Below, piece after piece: positions 55,780 through 64,000 of a DNA stretch of 64,000 nucleotides. Every line of letters starts with the position of its first letter. Position 1 is the first letter of the stretch. Location: positions 31,902,260 through 31,966,259 of the forward strand of contig OX578283.1 of the NCBI GenBank assembly GCA_951217055.1, given 5' to 3'. Both the position numbers and the translations under genes were made by a program. The DNA is from Gerris lacustris. Lineage: Eukaryota > Arthropoda > Insecta > Hemiptera > Gerridae. The notes under the pieces were generated by a model. The model worked only from the letters and a program-made list of their open reading frames with translations, was not told where the DNA came from and ran no database searches.

Positions 55780-56973
55780 TCTATATATATAAAAGTCAAC
55801 GTGTGTGTGTGTGTGTGTTTGTTCTTTATACAAATCTACAGTTTTAGTCCGATCTCGATGAAAATTTGCACACTTGACCTTCAAAGCAAGGAAACAATCA
55901 AGGTCTACGTGAATTTTCAAAATTTCAGTTTTGGTACACAGGGGTACGGGGTACAAGTAATAGATACGGGGTCATAGTAATGAATACCCTTCATGATGCA
56001 TATCGTTGAAAAGCTCTTTAAGGGTACAGTAATTGTTGTTATGTACACTTTTGTCATATTTTCATTTAGGAGGGGGGTAAAATAGAAAAATATAGCTATA
56101 TCTTATTTGTTCTTTATACAAATCTACAGTTTTAGTCCAATCTCGATAAAAATTTACTCACTTGACCTTCAAAGCAAGGGGCTCTGTCTACATAAATGTT
56201 CGAAATTTAAGTTTTGGTACACAGGGGTACGGGGTACAAATGTCAAAGTTGAAATCCCTTCACGATGCATAGTGTTGAAAAGCTCTTTAAGAGTACAATA
56301 ATTGTTTTTACGTGCATTTAGGGGGTAAATGGAAAAATATATCTAAAAGTCAACGTAATTTAAATTTTGGTACAAAGGGGAACGGTGTAAAAGTGTCAAA
56401 GTAATGGATTCCCTTCATATGATGCATATCGTTGAAAAGTACTTTAAGAGAAAAGTAATTGTTGTTATGTACAATTTTATTTAGGAGGGGGTAAAATGGA
56501 AATTTATAGCTATATATATAAAAATCAACGTATGTGTGAGTATGTTCTTTATACAAATCTACAGTTTTAGTTCGATGTCAATAAAAATTTGCCCACTTGT
56601 CCTTCAAAGCAAGGGGAAAATTACAGCTTACATGAATTTTCGAAATTTAAGTTTGGTACACAGAGGTATGGTACAAGTAATGAATACGGGGTCAATGTAA
56701 TGAATACCCTTCATGATGCAAAAGCTCTTTAAGAGTACAGTAATTGTTTTTATGTACAGTTTAGTCATATTTTAATTTAGGGGGGGGGGGGGGCGAATTT
56801 AGGATATTTGTAATTAGCTTATCAAAGAGGAGAGGAGGGGATATAGAAATAGCTGGGAGAGATAGAATCTAGATATTCTTGCATAGAAAAATAATTTATA
56901 TGTTTATTATGGTTGTTTATAAACTTATCTAATTATAATAACACTCCGTAGCGAAGCACGGGTACCCAGCTAG
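55780..56973 (+). mobile_element. Non-autonomous Helitron with internal repeated units
   Basis: Begins TCTATATATATAAAAGTCAAC after an A and ends CAGCTAG followed by T, so it sits between A and T as Helitrons do. A 3' hairpin (CCGTAGCGAAGCACGG, 56946-56961: 6-bp stem, one bulge, GAA loop) stands 8 bases before CTAG. Inside, a unit starting GTTCTTTATACAAATCTACAG repeats at 55821, 56109 and 56544, with a partial unit near 56350. Each holds GGTACACAGGGGTACGGGGTAC and a CTTCA(T/C)GATGCAT block. No Rep/helicase coding. Confidence 0.9.
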
Positions 56974-58369
56974 TGTCTTATAAAGAGAGAACTTTTGTTG
57001 TTCTGTTTTGACTTTAGATTTCCATTTTCTATTTTACATTCTATTCCTGTAATTAAATATGTTGTTGAAAATAAATACACATAATAAGTTATCAAATTTA
57101 ATAAGTTTTATTAATTTTCTTAGACTTTCAATAATTGCTTTTCTTTAGATTCAATGAGCCTCAAATATTTTTTTTTATATAAGAAAATATCAAATTAATA
57201 TATAAATTAGCAGTAGTAGAAGAAGAAATAAAATAAGCATTCTTGCGCTTAGGTTGGATATAAAAATTTAATTTTTAGTGATTCAACTTGATTGATTGGT
57301 ACAATATTTTTTACAAAATTGATTATTTCAATTTGATTGAACATTAATTATTATTACTGACAATAGTATAGATCTCCTTTGTAAAACCTTTAATTTAATA
57401 AATATTTTAACTTTTCATCTCTGGACTATTATTCTCAATAATATTATGTTCTAATCTATTTGAATAGTTCATGGAAAAATCAAAATATCCTCTTTAACTT
57501 TAAATAATAAAATTGATTTTGTTAATATTGAATTCTATTTTTATTTCTTTTAAGCAGGTTAAGGACCGAATTTAGGAAGCATTTGTTATCAAATTTAGGT
57601 ATTTGAGATAATGCGGTTGCCGCTTTCCCCTTACTGGGATTTTCCTGTTGGTCCTGATTCGTGTGTCATTAATGCTATCCAGAAAAAAAAAAAATATATA
57701 TTTAACTTCTAGCAATACAAGCTTATATAAATTCCTACTCTAAGAATAGGAAAATGTAATTGTAACATTTTATCAAAATAATAGGACATTCTTTCTTGAC
57801 CTCAATATAATTTAAATTTGATTAATAATAATCGAATCAGTTCTAAAATGGCTTTTCAAAGTTCAAAGTTGTTAACTATTTTTAATTTTAAACAATTCTT
57901 TTCATTATAAAATGCTTAGATAATTCTATATAATAAAAGTAATGTTATTATAAATATATTTTAAAAATAGCACCCTGCCCCCAAGATTAGAACACGGATC
58001 CTGTGATATGTGTTTAAAACCCAGCAGTGTGTTTTATTTATAAGCCTTTTTATATGCTTTCCTAATAATTCGAATATTAGTGACTAAATCTCTGGATATA
58101 CATTGCCATTAATTTCACATTTAAGTGATGCTTATAGTGATACGTTTACTGTAAGTAAACTCCAATATAGAGTTCTATAAAATTATTTGTTTTCACTGAA
58201 ATTCTGTGGAACAAACTCTTTTTTAGTAATTGAATTATTTATTATTATTCATAATTTAATTCTAAAAATATAATACTTTCATAGTGCAGCAGTGAAACTT
58301 GCTCATTTCAAAGGTACAACAACTGTCTCACAACCCTCGAAGCCTTGGAGAACAAAATTTGTAATGAGT
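56974..58369. other. AT-rich intron
   Basis: No recognisable elements. A TTTAAGCAG|GTTAAGG phrase at 57551 is a weak splice-like match only. Confidence 0.5.
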
Positions 58370-58770
58370 ATGCTGAACAGTATAGATCAGAATCCGTTTC
58401 AGACATCAGGGAACATTTTTGGTTTCATGTCTGTCTGTCGCTTAATTTTTGCGAACCAACATATCTTAAAAACTACTCGTCCGATTTTAATGAAATTTGG
58501 ATGGTAGGTTATAATTAACCCATTGGTGGTCCTGTAAAAGTTTCAACCATCTGCTCCCATGTTTTTCTCTTCAACATGCGCACAAACATACATTTATTTA
58601 CACCTATATCTTCATGAATACTCATTTGATTTTTGTGAAATTTGGAGGATATGTCGGAAGTAGCTTGCACTTAGTAGAAACCATCTGCGCTTTTTAACTT
58701 TAGCTAAATTGGTACTTTATTTCATGTAAAAAATCAAAACAATTTTGACAGATTTAAAAAAAATGGGGGA
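58370..58770 (+). repeat. H-family repeat
   Basis: Good copy with ATCCGTTTCAGACATCAGG, CATGTCTGTCTGTCGC, CTTAAAAACTACTCGTCCG, AACATGCGCACAAACATAC, AACCATCTGCGC and TTTTGACAGATTTAAAAAAAATG. A 71-codon ORF across it is not a gene. Confidence 0.75.
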
Positions 58771-60329
58771 AACAGTTAAATAAATTAGACATTATTGGGT
58801 TGTAAAAGCATATCATCAATTAAATGTGTAATAGGATGCGAGGAAGCTATGTACTTCACTGATTGGCAGACTATTTTATTTACCTTTGAAAAAAGCAAGT
58901 TCCTCTGCAAGTAGTTAATACATAATTATAAGTGGTCAGTGTACACAGAACTTACCTTAAACTAAAGTCCAAACACTAAAAACATCTTATGATGGATTGA
59001 ATCTTAGAGAGGTGATACATGTTTCACATTTATATGTTTGGAAAAGTCTCACCTTTAGAAAGATGCTTAGATGTTTAAAGTTACTGTTTCCCCAGTCCTG
59101 CAGTAACCTAATTTTAGTTGAAAGAAACTGTGAAAAATAAAAATAATAATATTTATTGTAGTAACTCTATTCTAATTTTATCAAAATGAGAACTCTTCAA
59201 GGTTTGTGTCTTTATACATCTGAAGTGGGCTGAAGTTGGTGATATTTTGTTATGTGACTTTTGAATAGTGCGGATTTATAAACATTAATTATTGCCTTTT
59301 AAATAAAAATTATAGGTTTTATAATGTGAACCTCTAAAGAATTTTTTTTTGAAGTGGCACTGTTAACACCTATTGGATACTATTTATTTATTATTAATTG
59401 TTCAATAATAATTTAAAAAATCTTAATAATAGGCTGCTTCGAATTGTCTGGTCTTAATTCAGTGCTCTATTTTATGTTTTTATTTAGTGACATTTCAGTT
59501 TTACTGTATAATACTAAGTAAAAGAGTATTGTGTTTTTATATAATGGCAAAGTAAATTGAAGTGTTAGTATTAGGAAATACAGTTGGTAGAGATGTATAA
59601 AGAGGTAGTTTCGGTTGAGTGATTTGTGTAATAGTAAATAATTCAGGAAGCTTTAGTTGAAGCTGGATCAACGAGGACTCTGGCACTTGACAAACATTAC
59701 TACATGGACTAAGCTATTAAAAAGAAATATCTGTGTCAAATGTGAATCCTTCAACTACGGCATGCGTATACTAGTCTTTAGTATCTCAACTATACACACA
59801 ATATAGTGAATGAAACTCTTAACTGTAACTTCAGTTTACTGTCAAACTATTGTGTCAAACATTTTATATCAATTGCTTTGACCTCCTTTAGTTGTTAGTT
59901 TATTCAAGCTAGAAAGTTTTGTCATTGGTCTATTATTTATGAAAGGGATTATGAATTATAATATACACAGTACCAAATTATTTCCTTAACATCATTTATT
60001 TCTTAAAAAATTAAATAAAGTAACACATTTTTTATATAGAGGTAATTAGGGTTACTTAATTTAGGTTAATTAGGGGACCTAGTTGTCCAGATTAGTAAAA
60101 GTCTGTATTAATTTAAGTATATTTCAAGGCTAATTAGGGATAATTAGAACTCATTAATTTGGGATGATTAGCTTGGACATTGTTGTTTAATTTTAATGAG
60201 AGTCTGAATTAACTTAAAGTATGTTAAAAAGTTACATACAAATCCTAATTATAAAAATAAAAGATGTTACTTTTAATTTTCTAAAATATGTTACACTATT
60301 GCACTACGGTCCTGGGAGAGCCTTGATCT
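58771..60329. other. AT-rich intron
   Basis: 60040-60190 has loose repeats of TTAGGT(T)AATTAGG; otherwise nothing recognised. Confidence 0.5.
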
Positions 60330-61445
60330 AATTCATTACTGTTGGAAAGCCGAGAGAATATGCGTGGAAAAATGGATCTTGGGTCGAAGTTTGAGATATA
60401 TTGAGGTTCCTCTAGGCAGAGTCCCCTCTAGGAGTTTTGGCCTTTACTTCCTTGCAATATTATACTGTACACTCAAATCCTAGTCACCATTCAACCTAAT
60501 TCTCTTTCATTCCTTGTTATGGTGATATTCTCCCAAATTAAAATTAAACATTAAATTATTATTAAACATTATTTTTAACATTAGTTTATGCACTATTAGA
60601 AAATAATTAATCACATTATTATTAAGCTATGTTTGCTATCAAAGTAATGTTTTAAAACACATGATATCTTACTAATTTTAAAACTTAATTTGATTCTAAA
60701 CTTAAATGAAAAACAATAACATATTTTCCTTCACATTTTACCCACGCATAGGGCTGGCAAAGTTGGTAATTAAAAGTAATTTTATTACCAAAATATCTAA
60801 GTAATTTTATGTACTTACAGATAAAAACAAAACGTTGAGCAGAGAAATCCAAGAAAGAGTCCCAGTTTAATTTAAAATTTTCTAGGAGATGCCATGTACG
60901 AAAGATATGATATGGAAAGTAAAAGTGTCATTGAAAGAGCGATTGTCCTAAATCTGACTAAAAAACAGTTTTTTTTTTTGTTTTTTTTTTTATCTTTTGT
61001 ATTTGGCAAGTGTGAAGAAAAACTCGTTTTTATTCTTTATTCAAGTTTATTAAGTTTAAGTTGATTAAATTTATAATCTGATTAAGTTAAAAATTAGGAA
61101 GCTATAATGTGTCTTAAAATGTTACTTTGATAGTGAACATAGGTTAAAATGATATGACTTATTATTTTCTAATAATGTATAAACTAATGTTAAAAATAAT
61201 GTTTAATAATAATTTTCATTTGGGAGAATATCGCCATAAAAAGGAATGAAAGAGAGTTTGGTTGAATGGTGACTAGGTTTTGAGTGTATAGTTATAGTAT
61301 TGTAAGGAAGTGTAGGCCGGAACTCCTAGAGGGGACTCTGCCTAGAGGAATATCGACAAATCTCAATAAAGTCGATAATTAGTTTGAAACTTCGACCCAA
61401 GATCCATTTTTCCATGCACATTCTCTTGGTGTTCCAACAGCACCC
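60330..61445. repeat. Long imperfect inverted repeat, arms about 370 bp
   Basis: The segment from about 60330 to 60710 reappears in reverse complement at about 61075-61445. Matching landmarks are CTGTTGGAA at 60339 against TTCCAACAG ending 61440, the TCCATTTTTCCA-type block, CTCTAGGCAGAGTCCCCTCTAGGAG against CTCCTAGAGGGGACTCTGCCTAGAGG, and the AT-rich inner part up to AACTTAAT. The spacer of about 360 bp contains T-rich tracts. It resembles a fold-back or long-TIR DNA element. No coding potential or clear target duplication seen. Confidence 0.8.
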
Positions 61446-61749
61446 AATTCTACTCATTCCAAGGTAGGGCCCAACGTCTCCAGCATCAAAGTTTATAAAA
61501 CTTTTATTATATCTAAAGATGTCTACCAGCCTGCCTCAACTTAGAAATTCTTTTCCCTAGACTGATAATCGTAAATTATCATCATTAGTGATGGATGGAT
61601 ATCAGTTATCATCATTAGTGGACTAATAATCGCATATTATCTGTCCACTCATGATGATCAATTAAAGTAGTTAAATTAAACAGTAGCTTTTGTGGTTTTC
61701 CACAGTGAATAGAATTTTATTTACTGTAAGAAAAGATAAGACAACTATT

Positions 61750-62290
61750 GAAATCAGGCAGTGACTATTGTTAATGGCGATATAAGAGCAGGTTACCTTG
61801 GCAATGTAGTTTCAAAAAGAGGTGTTACACATGAAAATGTAGAATAAAGGCTAAGAAAAGCTAAAGGTTTTTTTGGGAAACTTCACACATTATGGAAAAA
61901 ATTAAGCATTTTTTTAGTCAAATGTTAGTAAACAATTGAAGATCATGAAAACTGTCACTGGTAAATTACAGAGATTTATAAACAACTGGATAATTCTACA
62001 GATTTTTGGCTCGAAAGAATTACAAATAAGAAGATGTGATGAAAATAAATTTAAAAAAACACCCTAGTTGTAGAAATAATTAAAAAAGAAAATATAAATA
62101 GATTGGATCCATCTTAAGAAGAACCCCCAAAAAAATTAGTTCACCGGCTCTCCTTAGGGATAAAGAAAATCTGGCAGGTCCTAAATCACATGGGAAAAGG
62201 CTATTGACAAAGAGAAAATACTTGGAAAAAACTAAAGGCAAAAATTGTGTCAGGTGGAGATCTTTTGTTTCAGACTTATGTGGGTTTAAC
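61750..62290 (+). pseudogene. Non-LTR retrotransposon (RTE/SR-like) RT C-terminal remnant
   Basis: The plus strand reads NGDIRAGYLGNVVSKRGVTH, then RLRKAKGFFGKLHTLWKKL, later GKLQRFINNWI and QIFGSKEL, and near the end GPKSHGKRLLTKRKYLEK and NCVRWRSFVSDLC. These fit the order FxYLGSxVSxxGGTxExVxxRIxKAxxAFxxLxxIW...KLQxFINxCLRxIL...GKRKxGRPxxTWRR...RVRWRSxVxxLC of RTE-type pol C-termini. Several stops and frame changes. It is the longest of the five non-LTR tails and the only one on the + strand. Confidence 0.82.
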
Positions 62291-63719
62291 GGAAATGTGA
62301 CTAGTATTCTTATTTATTGTAAGCAAAAATTCTTAACTCTAAAATTTCCTGATACTATTTATCAAAATGAATAAACCTGTTCTAATACGTTTTTTATTCA
62401 AACAAATCTTTCCTAGATCTTTTTTTTAATGAAATTACAAACATAGATTTTATAGATGAGGCATTTATAAAGTAAAAATTGAGATCAATTTCTAAATAGC
62501 ACTTATAATGTATGTATAAAAATTGGAGGTAAGATTTCATGACTAAATTATGCATAACTTAAGTGGACTCCAAATGCAATTAAGAGTAAGTAGCGCTCTC
62601 AGCCCAAAAGATTGCTCTGAAGTATGTCTCCTCTCTTATATGTCATTGAGCTCCGATAAACTCCTAAGATGCTTGGCCTTGGGGTTATGTTGTGGCAATT
62701 GGGGAGACTTGTAGTTTCTCTCCCAGCATTAATTAATGTAAATTATATTTCTTCTTTATTTTCTAATAATAATTACACTAATTATATTTTTATCACGTTG
62801 AAAAGGCGTAGCTTTATTTCAACTCATTTGTCGAGCACTCTGATTATTTTTAATCAAAACCACTCATCTATTTCATGATTTATAAAGTTCTATCTATTTC
62901 TCTCTCTTGATCGGAGTGGGGGTGTTAAAAAGACTATAAAATCTTGGAGTCTTTCCCAAAGCGGGTTTTGCCAAGAATAAAAATGTATAAAAGTTAGTGA
63001 GTTAATTACTCATTTTCCATTTGTTTTATTTTAATCGCCTATTGCGTTGTTTATCGCAATATCTCAGTCAGTAAATGTAAAATCTATGATTATCCATTGT
63101 TGTAAAGCAAAAAAGTATAGTGATCTTTAAATAGAGCAATAGTAAGTGAAGTGATGAATAGTAGTTTTAATATTAAAATTATCTTTAAATTTGTTTAAAT
63201 AAATAGTTGTAGAGTTTTTAAACAGTATGCAAAATATAGTTTAAAAGGAGAGTTTTGAAAGGTTAAATACAAAAACAAGTTATTGCTCACAAAACTGGTA
63301 GAGGTAAGTCTTTTTTTGTTTATTAGTTTTAAAACTTTGATATGGTTTAAACTTTTGAACTGAAACAACGTATTCTTGTTTAAAAGAGTTTCGAAGTAAA
63401 AAATTGTTCATTTCACCACCTCTGTTATCTCTCAGTATCCCTTTGGGAATATAAAGCTATTAATATTGATAGAGGATTAGAGAGGAGACAATACTATCTC
63501 TATTTGTCCCTTACCTTACTCTCCTCTTTACCTATTTATCGTTTACCTGAGTTTTATTCCCTCCACCTGTAGAGAGAGAAAACTAGAATGAGGATTATTA
63601 TTACAAAAATAATTTGAGAAACTTGCATCACACAGCACAGGTTGTGCAGGTTGGAACACTTATCCAACATGACAGGGTCATACCAGAAGACCTAAAAATC
63701 TACAAATATAGAGTTGTAG
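62291..63719. other. AT-rich intron
   Basis: No coding similarity or element ends recognised between the non-LTR tail and the last Helentron-like copy. Confidence 0.5.
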
Positions 63720-64000
63720 AAAAAAATGTTTGCCTCATCGAATAGATGAAAGTAGAATCTTTTCCCTTCCTAAAATTCTAATTTTAAATTTGAAGTTCAC
63801 GTTTTTTGCAAGCATTGTGGGCGAACTCATGGGCGGATAAGGATGTCCAATAAACTCGTCCTGGGCATTGGTAAAATGAACATGTGTACCAAATTTCACC
63901 AAAATCAGTCAACTTTTACTCCAGTTATCGTCACATGTTTCCGACACACAGGCAGGATGCATATTGATAGATTGTTGAATGTAAGAAGCTCACTTACGCT
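63720..64000 (-). mobile_element. Helentron/DINE-like copy, cut by window end
   Basis: Matches the 5' half of D/E on the minus strand: ATAGATGAAAGTAGAATCTTTTCCC, then ACCAAATTTCACCAAAATC, CAACTTTTACTCCAGTTATC, and TTGAATGTAAGAAGCTCAC at the window edge. More diverged than D/E, and the microsatellite is reduced to ACACACAGGCAGG. Confidence 0.8.

Larger units (their letters stand above)
47333..64000 (+). other. Start of aPKC intron after the pseudosubstrate exon
   Basis: It begins with donor GTATGT at 47333 and runs past the window end unless an exon was missed. I searched for the next conserved atypical C1 segment (Cys-X2-Cys, then IWGLGRQG) and did not see it. The splice-flanked exon at 54191 does not match aPKC. 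Confidence 0.7.

Noticed and set aside
57541..57560. Second recursive splice site (TTTTAAGCAG|GTTAAGG)
   Set aside because: The donor half is GTTAAG, not GTAAG, and no downstream donor supports exon definition.

Overview
This window is eukaryotic, AT-rich, repeat-dense and almost entirely intronic. The one host gene I can identify is atypical protein kinase C (aPKC) on the + strand. Two exons, 38341-38391 and 47247-47332, join in frame and encode the end of the PB1-to-pseudosubstrate linker, the hallmark atypical pseudosubstrate [15 protein letters not shown], and the first residues of the C1 zinc finger ([11 protein letters not shown]). The exact aPKC spelling, the long introns (at least 38 kb upstream, 8.9 kb between the exons, more than 16.6 kb downstream) and the repeat content (Helentron/DINE-type elements with GTCY microsatellites, tRNA-derived SINEs) suggest an arthropod, most likely an insect. 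I cannot name the species. The PB1 exons and the rest of the C1, kinase and C-terminal exons lie outside the window.

Layout. 1-38.3 kb is the long upstream intron. It holds a candidate recursive splice site or 39-nt microexon (6861-6899), a hAT element nested in a Helitron end (5.6-6.6 kb), two non-LTR retrotransposon 3' remnants (13.5 and 15.4 kb), and a nested complex at 16.3-22.5 kb. In that complex a fold-back repeat family (R1) occurs twice: one copy carries a PIF/Harbinger transposon and the other a Helentron-like element, so each copy preserves the empty site of the other insertion. Further along are a Helitron (24.1-24.8 kb), two composite Helentron-like elements (25.2-26.3 and 34.4-35.7 kb), a Harbinger MITE (31.0 kb) and a second Harbinger with two short ORFs (32.2-32.9 kb). 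38.4-47.2 kb is the second intron, with a complete SINE with target-site duplication, two more non-LTR remnants and a 99-bp mini-Helentron. 47.3-64 kb is the third intron, with a minisatellite, a GC-rich repeat island, two Helitrons, a hAT MITE, two mariner-type transposase remnants, a 266-bp-arm near-perfect palindrome carrying a splice-flanked exon in both orientations (53.8-54.3 kb), another long inverted repeat (60.3-61.4 kb) and a non-LTR remnant.

The most interesting points are the palindromic exon cassette, which would form a long hairpin in the aPKC transcript; the 3' splice site/5' splice site juxtaposition at 6861; and the modular Helentron-like family, whose members show a T|T insertion site without duplication, exchange of their internal tandem array, and what looks like capture of a tyrosine-recombinase gene fragment.

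All identifications come from reading the sequence and remembered family hallmarks; no database search was possible. Boundaries given without a target-site duplication or terminal motif are approximate.
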